From contig CM020620.1 of assembly GCA_009829735.1 (NCBI GenBank), forward strand, positions 28,676,951 to 28,740,950: a DNA stretch of 64,000 bases. Direction: 5' to 3'. Of this stretch, positions 54,550 to 64,000 are shown piece by piece. Every line of letters begins with the position of its first letter. The first letter of the stretch is position 1. The position numbers were made by a program, and so were the translations under genes. The stretch is from Pyropia yezoensis. Taxonomy: Eukaryota > Rhodophyta > Bangiophyceae > Bangiales > Bangiaceae. The notes beneath the pieces are model-generated. The model was not told the origin of the DNA and ran no database searches. It saw only the letters and a list, made by a program, of their open reading frames with translations.

Positions 54550-57500
54550 TCATGGTTGGCTTGCCGCTCTGCTCTGACTTGGAGCAGGGACTTCATCCCC
54601 CGACGTACGAGTGCTACGTCGGCGTATAGATATGCCCGCAGTCTGGCAGTATCTACGGACCTTCTCTACTGGTAGGTCCTCTACAAACTCCCATGTGTCG
54701 GAAGTTGGTCCATACCCGAACCACCTGATTCGGAGCATGAGTCGCCCCGACTCATCATATCCGTGCCCGACAAACTTGTCGAACACCGCCTCCAATGGCT
54801 TATTGGAAGAGGTCGGCAAGGATGGGACTTTCCATGCTTGCAAAGCCCTTTCCCAAGCGGGATCTCCCTCTGGGGGTTCGGGTGCGCGAGTCGCGTGATT
54901 CCCATTTATTGTCCGGATACCATCATCACTCTCGATGGTTAACCGACGTCCATCCGTTTTAAGGATGTGATATGGTCCCAGAGTCTTGAAGACCAATTTC
55001 CCTCCCTTATTGTCGTGGGAGTTAACATAAATCCAATCTCCAACTCGGAGCGGATCGCGACGATGTCTGACTCGGACATCGAAGTACCTCTTGTAACGGG
55101 CTTGGGCCTTCTCCATAGTAGCCCGGACAAGGGGTATCATCTCCTCCAGTCTCTGGAGTAGGGAGGCTTTCGCCTGACTCGGTGTTTGAGTCGAAGTCTC
55201 ACCCTCAGTCTGGGTGAGACGCTCCACAGCTACTGACGGAAGTCGTCGGGGGCAGACGAAGGCAAACGGTGCCTCTCCCGTACTACTATGTATCTGGGAG
55301 TTGTATGCTGTCACGAGTAGTGACGCATAACGAGCCCATGTGACTACATGGTCATGGACATAGTGACGCAACTGGCGCACTAGAGTCCTGTTGAATCGTT
55401 CCACCTGCCCATTAGTCTGGGGATGGTAAGGGGTGGCGAAGTTCGTCTGCACCCCCAACATCTTCATGACTCCCTGATACAGGACGGACGCAAACTGTGG
55501 TCCGTTATCCGAAAGGATAGAGTCGGGGATGCCATAACTGGCAACCCAGACGTCGAGTAACTCACTCAGAACGTCCACGGCTGTGATATCCTTGAGTGGG
55601 GATACCCGTGTGAGCTTAGTGAAGCGATCACACATCACCAGAAGGTACTCATATCCTTCAGGTGTTCGTGGTAGTGGACCGAGTAAGTCCACTGCTATCG
55701 CTGCAAACGGCTCTGTTGCAGGAAAGAGTCTCATGGAAGAAGTCTGCCGGGACTCCATGAGTCTATTCTTTGCGCAAGTCGCGCATGCGGCTACATATCC
55801 GTACACATCAGCCACGAGTGATGGCCAATAGTACTTCTTACGTAGGGTCTGATACATTCTCGTAGACCCTGGGTGTCCACCCAACGGTGAGGAGTGCTCC
55901 CGTTGGAGGATACTCTTGCGTAACTCCTTGGGGACGACGACTTGCTTGTCCCCCTGGGTATATCCCTTACGGCAGAGTATGCCGTTGTCATTCAGGAAGA
56001 ACCGAGTCGGTTGAGCCTGGTCGAGCTCCTTCCTGAGTCGTCGACAAAGTTTGTCGCTCTCCTGTGCCTGGACAAACTCATCCAAAGACACGGGTAATAA
56101 TTTGGCCATGCCAGGCATCCTCGGGTCGAGGACAGTTCCGGAGCGAGTGGTCACTGCCACATGAGGGAGTTCCTCAGGGATAGGGGAAGTGTCTTTCCCA
56201 TCCGTCGGTATGCGAGACAACGCGTCCGCAACCGCATGCTTCGGGCCTGGCCGATATTCAACATCATAATCGAACTCAGCGAGGCAGAGTCGCCATCGAT
56301 TGAGTCGGTTATTCGTACAGGCTGTAGTGGTGAGTATCCACTTCAAAGCCTTGTGGTCACATCGAATGAGGAACTTCCTTCCTTCGATGTATGGCCGTAG
56401 CATGGAGACTGCCCATACCACGCCAAGACCCTCTACCTCCGTCACAGAATAGTTCTTCTGGGCGGGTGAGAGTCCCTTACTGAAATAGCCAACGGGTAAA
56501 TACTCCCCCGAAGGCTGTTGTTGGAGTAAGCAACAACCGAGTTGGTCGTAACTTGCGTCCACATCAACGATGTAGTGAGCCCCCGGTCTCGGGATCGCTA
56601 ACACCGGTGGGTTGCAGAGGAGCTCTCGCAACCTATCAAACGCTTCTTGCTCCGGGGGTTTGGGAGCATCCAAGCGCTTGGGCATCTTGGAACTTACCAA
56701 GTGGTTCAACGGTGCAGACACTTTGGCATAGTTCGCCACAAAGCGTCTGTATACGTTACACATACCCAGGAAGCTCCTGAGTTGTGTCTGCGTCTGGGGG
56801 AACTTCGCCCGACGGATGGCCATGAGGTTCTCCTCATTGACCAGAATGCGACCTGGCCGGACTATATGGCCGAGGTACTCCACCTCATTACTAAAGAGGT
56901 GACACTTCGTAGGTTTGAGTGTTACTCCTGCTTCACCCAACAGGGTAAACACTCTGTCCAAGTGGGACAAGTGTTCTTCGGCAGTCCCGGAGAACACAAT
57001 GATATCGTCCAGATACACCAGGGCGATCTGCCACTTGACTCCGGCAAGTATCAAGTCAATAGCACGCTGGAAAGTCGCAGGTGCATTGCAAAGCCCAAAA
57101 GGGAGCCGTGTACACTGATAAACTCCACAGTGACACGTGAAGGTGGTCAAGTGTCTGTCCTCCTTGCGGATGGGTATCTGCCAGTACCCCGCGTTGCAGT
57201 CCAACGTGGAAAAGTACTGTGCCTCACCGAGTGAGTCAAGGCAATCGTCCATACGGGGTAAGGGGTAACTATCCCTTACCGTCCGCTCGTTTAGCTTACG
57301 ATAATCGATGCAGAACCGCATCGTGCCGTCTGACTTGGGCACCAAGACTATGGGACTGGCCCACTCACTTGAGCAAGGCTCAATGACACCCATGTCTTGC
57401 ATCCGTTGGACCTGCTCTCGGGTGAGTTCCCGTGAGTCTGGTCCCATACGGTAGGGACTCAGGCGAACTGGCCTAGCCCCTGGCTTCAACACGATTCTGT

Positions 57501-58539
57501 GTTCGGTGGCCTTGATGAGCCCAAGGTCACCATTCCACAACTTGTGATGCTTCTGGATTAACTCATCCAGTCGTCCATGTAAACACTCCGGGATGTTCTC
57601 CCGATGTACCGTCGGCGACTTAGCCGTCGATGAACTCGATTGGTCGGCAGAGCCTGCCATTCCAATATCCTCCCATTGCTGTTGAGTCACAGCAACGACA
57701 TTCCCCTCAAAGGTAGAGATCGACGCAATCTTCATGCCTCCGGGGAGTCGTCGAGGTTCCTCCGACGTGTTGAGGACCTCCACCCACCAGGTTTGGTCAT
57801 CCCCACAAGTCATGGGGCCCCAAGCAACTTGCACTTGGTGAGTATAATAGACTCGGTCCACGGGGGAAACAAGTCCATTCCCTCGAAACCGTGTGCGTAC
57901 TCGCACAAAGGTCCTTGATCGGGGCGGGACTACCGTACCCTTACATACTCGTACATGGGTCGTAGAGCCTCCACCCTTGGGAGAGTTTTCCCTAGGTTGA
58001 TGAGTCGTAGGGGAAACAGTCCTCCCTTTACGCAATATGGGGACAGTCTCTCCATTACGCATTCGGATTATCCCTTCCGGTCCACAGACGGCCGGGACAT
58101 GGAGGTCCAGATAGTCAGTTCCCAGGAGTACGGGGACTGACATATTGGAGACTACTCCAAAGTTCACCTGCGTCTGGTAGAACCCAATGCAAACAGTCAA
58201 TGCAATAGACCCAACAATGGGGAGGAGTCCCCCATTGACATCAAACATACGCCACTCGGGTGAGCCGGCGGGGCTCACATCTGTCCCCTCTGGCAATAAG
58301 TCTTGCCTAATGAGAGAGGCAGCAGAGCCTGTGTCGACTATGACACGAGAGGTAAACTCATATCCATCCTGCAGCCAGAGTCGAGCTGCGACCTGGTAGT
58401 TACTCCCTACCAGCACTGACACAATCCGACTCGGGTCGTGCTTCTGAGGAGGGGCCTTGTCCCTAGGTCTCACCCCTCGAGGTCGAGTCAGGACCTTCAC
58501 TCTCCCATGGGTCGGTGAGCGTGAAGCAACCCGCTTCAT
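54550..58539 (-). CDS. pol: Ty3/gypsy Pol polyprotein (PR-RT-RH-INT-chromodomain), intact copy
   Basis: Encodes 1,329 aa from the Met at 58539; translation is expected to enter by -1 frameshifting from gag, 5' of that Met. Aspartic protease: VDTGSAASLI with Asp69. Reverse transcriptase: PIVLVPKSDGTMRFCIDYRK (396-415), LPFGLCNAPATFQR and the catalytic YLDD (509-512). RNase H about 650-775: VDVDASYDQLG, CDHKALKWIL and ADALSRIP. Integrase: HHCC zinc finger His882, His889, Cys919, Cys922, then the DDE triad Asp951, Asp1011, Glu1047. A chromodomain (about 1250-1300, IRWFGYGPTSDTWEFVEDLP) near the end would target integration to modified histones. No stop or frameshift interrupts this copy, so it could encode active enzymes. 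Reading frame and domain order are directly visible; activity is inferred. Confidence 0.96.
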   Translation of the reverse strand: MKRVASRSPTHGRVKVLTRPRGVRPRDKAPPQKHDPSRIVSVLVGSNYQVAARLWLQDGYEFTSRVIVDTGSAASLIRQDLLPEGTDVSPAGSPEWRMFDVNGGLLPIVGSIALTVCIGFYQTQVNFGVVSNMSVPVLLGTDYLDLHVPAVCGPEGIIRMRNGETVPILRKGRTVSPTTHQPRENSPKGGGSTTHVRVCKGTVVPPRSRTFVRVRTRFRGNGLVSPVDRVYYTHQVQVAWGPMTCGDDQTWWVEVLNTSEEPRRLPGGMKIASISTFEGNVVAVTQQQWEDIGMAGSADQSSSSTAKSPTVHRENIPECLHGRLDELIQKHHKLWNGDLGLIKATEHRIVLKPGARPVRLSPYRMGPDSRELTREQVQRMQDMGVIEPCSSEWASPIVLVPKSDGTMRFCIDYRKLNERTVRDSYPLPRMDDCLDSLGEAQYFSTLDCNAGYWQIPIRKEDRHLTTFTCHCGVYQCTRLPFGLCNAPATFQRAIDLILAGVKWQIALVYLDDIIVFSGTAEEHLSHLDRVFTLLGEAGVTLKPTKCHLFSNEVEYLGHIVRPGRILVNEENLMAIRRAKFPQTQTQLRSFLGMCNVYRRFVANYAKVSAPLNHLVSSKMPKRLDAPKPPEQEAFDRLRELLCNPPVLAIPRPGAHYIVDVDASYDQLGCCLLQQQPSGEYLPVGYFSKGLSPAQKNYSVTEVEGLGVVWAVSMLRPYIEGRKFLIRCDHKALKWILTTTACTNNRLNRWRLCLAEFDYDVEYRPGPKHAVADALSRIPTDGKDTSPIPEELPHVAVTTRSGTVLDPRMPGMAKLLPVSLDEFVQAQESDKLCRRLRKELDQAQPTRFFLNDNGILCRKGYTQGDKQVVVPKELRKSILQREHSSPLGGHPGSTRMYQTLRKKYYWPSLVADVYGYVAACATCAKNRLMESRQTSSMRLFPATEPFAAIAVDLLGPLPRTPEGYEYLLVMCDRFTKLTRVSPLKDITAVDVLSELLDVWVASYGIPDSILSDNGPQFASVLYQGVMKMLGVQTNFATPYHPQTNGQVERFNRTLVRQLRHYVHDHVVTWARYASLLVTAYNSQIHSSTGEAPFAFVCPRRLPSVAVERLTQTEGETSTQTPSQAKASLLQRLEEMIPLVRATMEKAQARYKRYFDVRVRHRRDPLRVGDWIYVNSHDNKGGKLVFKTLGPYHILKTDGRRLTIESDDGIRTINGNHATRAPEPPEGDPAWERALQAWKVPSLPTSSNKPLEAVFDKFVGHGYDESGRLMLRIRWFGYGPTSDTWEFVEDLPVEKVRRYCQTAGISIRRRSTRTSGDEVPAPSQSRAASQP

Positions 58540-58577
58540 TACCGCTGGAGCCTTTGGGTCAGTCTTAGTCCCAGCGG

Positions 58578-58967
58578 CTAGGCGTTTCCCTCATCCGACT
58601 CGGATGATGGAGTATCCTTGCCACTTGAGCTGGGGAAGAGGTTTCCCCCTTCTCAAGCGTGGACTCATCCTCTGACTTAGGTTGAGTCATGGCCGTCACA
58701 CGTGTGGTGTGTGGCCGGGTATCCGAATCAGTCCTCGAATACCGAGCTTCCCAATACGAGCCAACAGGGCTCTCAAACGAACGTCCAGAGTGGGGCATTG
58801 GGCTGCCCAGTGTCCCGACTTGGAACACTGCCAACACGGCCGATCACTCATCGACGCCGATGGCCCCGCTTTTCCCTGTGACTTATCAGGGATGGCGGCC
58901 ACCATACCTTCCGTCTCTCGAGTTGAGGACGAAGGTACTGCAGGGTACGTCCGCGTGTAGGAAGGCA
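58578..58967 (-). pseudogene. gag: Gag C-terminal fragment, broken by single-base indels at a contig end
   Basis: Corresponds to 62370-62761 of the second copy, with the CCHC zinc knuckle (CWQCSKSGHWAAQC). One base is missing in each of two places (GCTGGGGAAG against GCTGGGGGAAG, and CTCGAATACC against CTCGGAATACC), so the frame is broken twice here while it is open in the other copy. It stops at the N gap. Probably sequencing error at a contig end rather than real decay. Confidence 0.8.
58584..58590 (-). promoter_or_regulatory. GGGAAAC slippery heptamer (first copy)
   Basis: The same -1 frameshift site as at 62376-62382, followed by the same 6-base spacer and the CCGCTGG/CCAGCGG stem (58571-58577 with 58542-58548). 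See the second copy for the full description. Confidence 0.75.
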
Positions 58968-59467
58968 NNNNNNNNNNNNNNNNNNNNNNNNNNNNNNNNN
59001 NNNNNNNNNNNNNNNNNNNNNNNNNNNNNNNNNNNNNNNNNNNNNNNNNNNNNNNNNNNNNNNNNNNNNNNNNNNNNNNNNNNNNNNNNNNNNNNNNNNN
59101 NNNNNNNNNNNNNNNNNNNNNNNNNNNNNNNNNNNNNNNNNNNNNNNNNNNNNNNNNNNNNNNNNNNNNNNNNNNNNNNNNNNNNNNNNNNNNNNNNNNN
59201 NNNNNNNNNNNNNNNNNNNNNNNNNNNNNNNNNNNNNNNNNNNNNNNNNNNNNNNNNNNNNNNNNNNNNNNNNNNNNNNNNNNNNNNNNNNNNNNNNNNN
59301 NNNNNNNNNNNNNNNNNNNNNNNNNNNNNNNNNNNNNNNNNNNNNNNNNNNNNNNNNNNNNNNNNNNNNNNNNNNNNNNNNNNNNNNNNNNNNNNNNNNN
59401 NNNNNNNNNNNNNNNNNNNNNNNNNNNNNNNNNNNNNNNNNNNNNNNNNNNNNNNNNNNNNNNNNNN
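58968..59467. other. Assembly gap of exactly 500 N
   Basis: A run of 500 undetermined bases, a placeholder size. The sequence just left of it ends at the same element position (GTAGGAAGGCA) reached at 62761, and the sequence just right of it starts at the element position found at 55678. Confidence 0.99.
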
Positions 59468-62331
59468 ACCGAGTAAGTCCACTGCTATCGCTGCAAACGG
59501 CTCTGTTGCAGGAAAGAGTCTCATGGAAGAAGGTCTGCCGGGACTCCATGAGTCTATTCTTTGCGCAAGTCGCGCATGCGGCTACATATCCGTACACATC
59601 AGCCACGAGTGATGGCCAATAGTACTTCTTACGTAGGGTCTGATACATTCTCGTAGACCCTGGGTGTCCACCCAACGGTGAGGAGTGCTCCCGTTGGAGG
59701 ATACTCTTGCGTAACTCCTTGGGGACGACGACTTGCTTGTCCCCCTGGGTATATCCCTTACGGCAGAGTATGCCGTTGTCATTCAGGAAGAACCGAGTCG
59801 GTTGAGCCTGGTCGAGCTCCTTCCTGAGTCGTCGACAAAGTTTGTCGCTCTCCTGTGCCTGGACAAACTCATCCAAAGACACGGGTAATAATTTGGCCAT
59901 GCCAGGCATCCTCGGGTCGAGGACAGTTCCGGAGCGAGTGGTCACTGCCACATGAGGGAGTTCCTCAGGGATAGGGGAAGTGTCTTTCCCATCCGTCGGT
60001 ATGCGAGACAACGCGTCCGCAACCGCATGCTTCGGGCCTGGCCGATATTCAACATCATAATCGAACTCAGCGAGGCAGAGTCGCCATCGATTGAGTCGGT
60101 TATTCGTACAGGCTGTAGTGGTGAGTATCCACTTCAAAGCCTTGTGGTCACATCGAATGAGGAACTTCCTTCCTTCGATGTATGGCCGTAGCATGGAGAC
60201 TGCCCATACCACGCCAAGACCCTCTACCTCCGTCACAGAATAGTTCTTCTGGGCGGGTGAGAGTCCCTTACTGAAATAGCCAACGGGTAAATACTCCCCC
60301 GAAGGCTGTTGTTGGAGTAAGCAACAACCGAGTTGGTCGTAACTTGCGTCCACATCAACGATGTAGTGAGCCCCCGGTCTCGGGATCGCTAACACCGGTG
60401 GGTTGCAGAGGAGCTCTCGCAACCTATCAAACGCTTCTTGCTCCGGGGGTTTGGGAGCATCCAAGCGCTTGGGCATCTTGGAACTTACCAAGTGGTTCAA
60501 CGGTGCAGACACTTTGGCATAGTTCGCCACAAAGCGTCTGTATACGTTACACATACCCAGGAAGCTCCTGAGTTGTGTCTGCGTCTGGGGGAACTTCGCC
60601 CGACGGATGGCCATGAGGTTCTCCTCATTGACCAGAATGCGACCTGGCCGGACTATATGGCCGAGGTACTCCACCTCATTACTAAAGAGGTGACACTTCG
60701 TAGGTTTGAGTGTTACTCCTGCTTCACCCAACAGGGTAAACACTCTGTCCAAGTGGGACAAGTGTTCTTCGGCCAGTCCCGGAGAACACAATGATATCGT
60801 CCAGATACACCAGGGCGATCTGCCACTTGACTCCGGCAAGTATCAAGTCAATAGCACGCTGGAAAGTCGCAGGTGCATTGCAAAGCCCAAAAGGGAGCCG
60901 TGTACACTGATAAACTCCACAGTGACACGTGAAGGTGGTCAAGTGTCTGTCCTCCTTGCGGATGGGTATCTGCCAGTACCCCGCGTTGCAGTCCAACGTG
61001 GAAAAGTACTGTGCCTCACCGAGTGAGTCAAGGCAATCGTCCATACGGGGTAAGGGGTAACTATCCCTTACCGTCCGCTCGTTTAGCTTACGATAATCGA
61101 TGCAGAACCGCATCGTGCCGTCTGACTTGGGCACCAAGACTATGGGACTGGCCCACTCACTTGAGCAAGGCTCAATGACACCCATGTCTTGCATCCGTTG
61201 GACCTGCTCTCGGGTGAGTTCCCGTGAGTCTGGTCCCATACGGTAGGGACTCAGGCGAACTGGCCTAGCCCCTGGCTTCAACACGATTCTGTGTTCGGTG
61301 GCCTTGATGAGCCCAAGGTCACCATTCCACAACTTGTGATGCTTCTGGATTAACTCATCCAGTCGTCCATGTAAACACTCCGGGATGTTCTCCCGATGTA
61401 CCGTCGGCGACTTAGCCGTCGATGAACTCGATTGGTCGGCAGAGCCTGCCATTCCAATATCCTCCCATTGCTGTTGAGTCACAGCAACGACATTCCCCTC
61501 AAAGGTAGAGATCGACGCAATCTTCATGCCTCCGGGGAGTCGTCGAGGTTCCTCCGACGTGTTGAGGACCTCCACCCACCAGGTTTGGTCATCCCCACAA
61601 GTCATGGGGCCCCAAGCAACTTGCACTTGGTGAGTATAATAGACTCGGTCCACGGGGGAAACAAGTCCATTCCCTCGAAACCGTGTGCGTACTCGCACAA
61701 AGGTCCTTGATCGGGGCGGGACTACCGTACCCTTACATACTCGTACATGGGTCGTAGAGCCTCCACCCTTGGGAGAGTTTTCCCTAGGTTGATGAGTCGT
61801 AGGGGAAACAGTCCTCCCTTTACGCAATATGGGGACAGTCTCTCCATTACGCATTCGGATTATCCCTTCCGGTCCACAGACGGCCGGGACATGGAGGTCC
61901 AGATAGTCAGTTCCCAGGAGTACGGGGACTGACATATTGGAGACTACTCCAAAGTTCACCTGCGTCTGGTAGAACCCAATGCAAACAGTCAATGCAATAG
62001 ACCCAACAATGGGGAGGAGTCCCCCATTGACATCAAACATACGCCACTCGGGTGAGCCGGCGGGGCTCACATCTGTCCCCTCTGGCAATAAGTCTTGCCT
62101 AATGAGAGAGGCAGCAGAGCCTGTGTCGACTATGACACGAGAGGTAAACTCATATCCATCCTGCAGCCAGAGTCGAGCTGCGACCTGGTAGTTACTCCCT
62201 ACCAGCACTGACACAATCCGACTCGGGTCGTGCTTCTGAGGAGGGGCCTTGTCCCTAGGTCTCACCCCTCGAGGTCGAGTCAGGACCTTCACTCTCCCAT
62301 GGGTCGGTGAGCGTGAAGCAACCCGCTTCAT
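59468..62331 (-). pseudogene. pol: Second copy of pol (RT to integrase start), frame-broken, probably an unmerged contig overlap
   Basis: Repeats 55678-58539 almost base for base. It encodes protease, RT and RNase H and ends within integrase at the N gap. Two extra bases break the frame relative to the first copy: one near 59531 (GAAGAAGGTCTGCC against GAAGAAGTCTGCC) and one near 60773 (TTCGGCCAGTCC against TTCGGCAGTCC). The second falls just after the YLDD motif and splits the ORF into 60724-62331 and a downstream piece. Everything else matches, which argues against an independent, older insertion. Confidence 0.85.
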
Positions 62332-62382
62332 TACCGCTGGAGCCTTTGGGTCAGTCTTAGTCCCAGCGGCTAGGCGTTTCCC
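62320..62382 (-). promoter_or_regulatory. Gag-pol -1 ribosomal frameshift signal (GGGAAAC plus pseudoknot)
   Basis: On the minus strand the in-frame heptamer G GGA AAC (62382-62376) ends 3 bases before the gag stop TAG. A 6-base spacer (GCCTAG) separates it from a 7-bp stem: CCGCTGG (62369-62363) pairs with CCAGCGG (62340-62334). Within the loop GACCC (62352-62348) can pair with GGGTT (62324-62320) beyond the stem, forming an H-type pseudoknot. Slipping back one base leads straight into the pol frame. Heptamer, spacing and structure fit known -1 signals. Confidence 0.75.
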
Positions 62383-62837
62383 TCATCCGACTCGGATGAT
62401 GGAGTATCCTTGCCACTTGAGCTGGGGGAAGAGGTTTCCCCCTTCTCAAGCGTGGACTCATCCTCTGACTTAGGTTGAGTCATGGCCGTCACACGTGTGG
62501 TGTGTGGCCGGGTATCCGAATCAGTCCTCGGAATACCGAGCTTCCCAATACGAGCCAACAGGGCTCTCAAACGAACGTCCAGAGTGGGGCATTGGGCTGC
62601 CCAGTGTCCCGACTTGGAACACTGCCAACACGGCCGATCACTCATCGACGCCGATGGCCCCGCTTTTCCCTGTGACTTATCAGGGATGGCGGCCACCATA
62701 CCTTCCGTCTCTCGAGTTGAGGACGAAGGTACTGCAGGGTACGTCCGCGTGTAGGAAGGCACCCTTGCAGTTCTGCGGAAGCGACTTGCTTCCATTCCCT
62801 TAACTTCTTTCTCTCGTTCCTTCCGCTGCTCAGACAC
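62370..62837 (-). CDS. gag: Gag C-terminal part with CCHC zinc knuckle
   Basis: A frame of 155 codons. It begins with a charged helical stretch (SEQRKEREKEVKGMEASRF) that reads on from Gag. The nucleocapsid knuckle is CWQCSKSGHWAAQC, spacing C-x2-C-x4-H-x4-C. The tail is Ser/Glu-rich and ends at the TAG three bases after the slippery heptamer. The first residue is not a Met; this is the continuation of the gag ORF at 62860, from which it is separated by a +1 frame change. The zinc knuckle binds genomic RNA during particle assembly. Confidence 0.85.
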   Translation of the reverse strand: MSEQRKEREKEVKGMEASRFRRTARVPSYTRTYPAVPSSSTRETEGMVAAIPDKSQGKAGPSASMSDRPCWQCSKSGHWAAQCPTLDVRLRALLARIGKLGIPRTDSDTRPHTTRVTAMTQPKSEDESTLEKGETSSPSSSGKDTPSSESDEGNA

Positions 62838-62859
62838 GAGCCAGCGGTACTCATCACCC

Positions 62860-64000
62860 TTAGTCTGGGGCGATGCGTGCCAACTCCGCCAGAGTCATGG
62901 TCGGAGTATTACGCTCTCGCACAGTCGCTCGAGCTGCTCGGTGGACACCCTCCACAAAGCGTCCCTTAATGACTCCTTGGGGATATAGGAATCCACAGAG
63001 GACGTTCAGCTGACGGAGTCGTTCAGCGAACTCCCGTTCCTCTTCACCCTTAGTCTGGGTGGCGCGGTTGAACTCTTCAACCTGCACAGCCAAGGAAGCC
63101 TCGTCTGCGTGAAGACGAAGGATCCAATTAACCAACTCCAGGTAGGAGGTCACCTCACCCGGATTCCCACCATGCCGACTTGGCATGACGTTCATCACCT
63201 CGGAGCGGAGTGGCTCCTTGGTGAAGTCCTGAAGCATGAAAAACGCTTCAGCTTCAGAGACATCATTGTCATCGCAGGCTTTTGCGAACTTCCGCAAAAA
63301 CTGGAAGACCTTCAGGGGTGGAGTCCCGTCCCATTCTGAACGGACCCCGAAGGATTGCGCAACGTGTTTCTTGCGCCGGCCCAGGGTACGGGCCTGGCTA
63401 TTTGAGTAGGTCAACGACTTGTTGACCAACCCATATGTCTCACAGTCGAAGACATCCTTGAACAATGGATTATTCACCACGATCTTTCCTGGGACGACTC
63501 TAGTCCCAAGACGGTCCGTGTGAGTCACACGACCATGTCGAGTAAGATCTTCTTCACCCGACTTGCCACTTGCAGAGGACTCAGACTCCGAGTCCACCTC
63601 ACGACGGAGAGTACGTCGAATCTCCCGTCGCTTCTGACGCCTCGAGGCCTGCTCAGGCGGAGGGGTGCTCCCCTTCAACGCCTTCCCCACCTCCTCTCGC
63701 ACGACTTGTGCGATGGCAGTCATCACCGAGTTATCCACGATACCGGATGATCCAGGTGGAGCTTGACTCGAGCTCCCACCCGGTCCTTCCGGCACCAGTC
63801 GTGGCGCGGACCCACCAACCCGGGGTACAGAACTCCCTGTCCCGTCACCTCTGCCGGTCGGCGGTCCCATGCCGAAGTGAGTGTCGTCACTCCCCGAAGA
63901 GGTTGCCGGAGCCTGACGCTGGCTCGGCGCTCCCACCGGAGAAGGGCGAACTCCGCCCGTCTCTTCCGGTGACGGCCTGGGAAGGAACCTGGCCGATCGC
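62860..64000 (-). CDS. gag: Gag N-terminal and capsid region (5' end outside window)
   Basis: Open from the window edge to TAA at 62860, about 379 codons. No in-frame ATG or stop occurs between 63936 and 64000, so the start lies outside. Residues near the edge are Ser/Pro/Gly-rich. A basic region (RRQKRREIRRTLRR) follows, then a capsid-like retrotransposon Gag domain with PLKVFQFLRKFAKACDDNDV, AFFMLQDFTKEPLRSEVMNV and EEEREFAERLRQLNVLCGFL. It ends ARIAPD and stop. One base later in register the reading continues as KGDEYRWLV into the zinc-knuckle ORF, so the break is a single +1 shift: programmed, mutational or a sequencing error. Confidence 0.88.
   Translation of the reverse strand, partial: RSARFLPRPSPEETGGVRPSPVGAPSQRQAPATSSGSDDTHFGMGPPTGRGDGTGSSVPRVGGSAPRLVPEGPGGSSSQAPPGSSGIVDNSVMTAIAQVVREEVGKALKGSTPPPEQASRRQKRREIRRTLRREVDSESESSASGKSGEEDLTRHGRVTHTDRLGTRVVPGKIVVNNPLFKDVFDCETYGLVNKSLTYSNSQARTLGRRKKHVAQSFGVRSEWDGTPPLKVFQFLRKFAKACDDNDVSEAEAFFMLQDFTKEPLRSEVMNVMPSRHGGNPGEVTSYLELVNWILRLHADEASLAVQVEEFNRATQTKGEEEREFAERLRQLNVLCGFLYPQGVIKGRFVEGVHRAARATVRERNTPTMTLAELARIAPD

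Larger units (their letters stand above)
52016..64000 (-). mobile_element. Ty3/gypsy LTR retrotransposon with chromodomain (partial, misassembled)
   Basis: In element orientation (minus strand): gag from beyond 64000 down to 62370, pol from 62331 down, antisense ORF, candidate polypurine tract at 52036-52016. The pol order PR-RT-RH-INT-chromodomain is that of Ty3/gypsy (Metaviridae, chromovirus-like). The 500-N gap and the repeated 3.29 kb around it are best read as two unmerged contig ends, so the true element is about 3.8 kb shorter than drawn. The 5' LTR and primer-binding site lie outside the window. Target-site duplications cannot be tested. Confidence 0.9.

Noticed and set aside
59468..62761. 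A second, independent Ty3/gypsy insertion in tandem
   Set aside because: The copies differ by only four indels and begin and end exactly at a 500-N placeholder gap, which fits unmerged contig ends better.

Overview
The window looks like nuclear DNA of a GC-rich, intron-poor alga. The best guess, as inference, is a red alga of the Porphyra/Pyropia (Bangiales) type. The reasons are very high GC with long C/G homopolymers, mostly single-exon genes with a few short introns (about 170-385 bp, GT-AG, often GTATGT or GTACGT donors), a plastid fibrillin, amino-acid enzymes with transit-like N-termini, and heavy transposon content. There is no sign of bacterial operons. Six-frame ORFs are unreliable here, because low-complexity GC-rich DNA is open in many frames.

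Housekeeping block (1-15,000): a plastid-lipid-associated fibrillin (-), an akirin homologue (+), anthranilate phosphoribosyltransferase TrpD (+), the ribosome-biogenesis factor KRI1 (-), a single ORF fusing a plant/bacterial-type histidinol-phosphatase (HisN) to a YicC-type endoribonuclease (+), and a three-exon UBE2H/UBC8-class ubiquitin-conjugating enzyme (-) whose splice sites can be placed to the base.

First mobile region (16,600-25,100): a two-exon orphan gene (-) with a repeat-encoded Gly/Arg/Ala tail lies divergent from a two-exon C2H2 zinc-finger transposase (+) resembling the KDZ/Plavaka branch of the CACTA-related superfamily. The two may belong to one element.

Middle region (25,000-51,000): a glutaminase with a TerB-like C-terminal extension (-), a 1,568-aa proline-rich orphan (-), and a Crinkler-like protein with a restriction-endonuclease-like fold followed by a kinase-like domain (-). 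It also holds a two-exon tyrosine recombinase (-), two small non-autonomous TIR elements, a 23-bp minisatellite and a 69-bp tandem duplication. The rest is low-complexity GC-rich DNA.

Retroelement region (about 52,000-64,000): a Ty3/gypsy element on the minus strand. Gag runs off the window end, and pol encodes protease, RT, RNase H, integrase and a chromodomain. A canonical GGGAAAC -1 frameshift heptamer with a stem/pseudoknot joins gag to pol. A 638-aa ORF lies antisense between pol and a candidate polypurine tract. The region is misassembled: 500 Ns separate two nearly identical 3.29-kb contig ends that differ only by four single-base indels, so the second pol copy is best read as an unmerged contig overlap.
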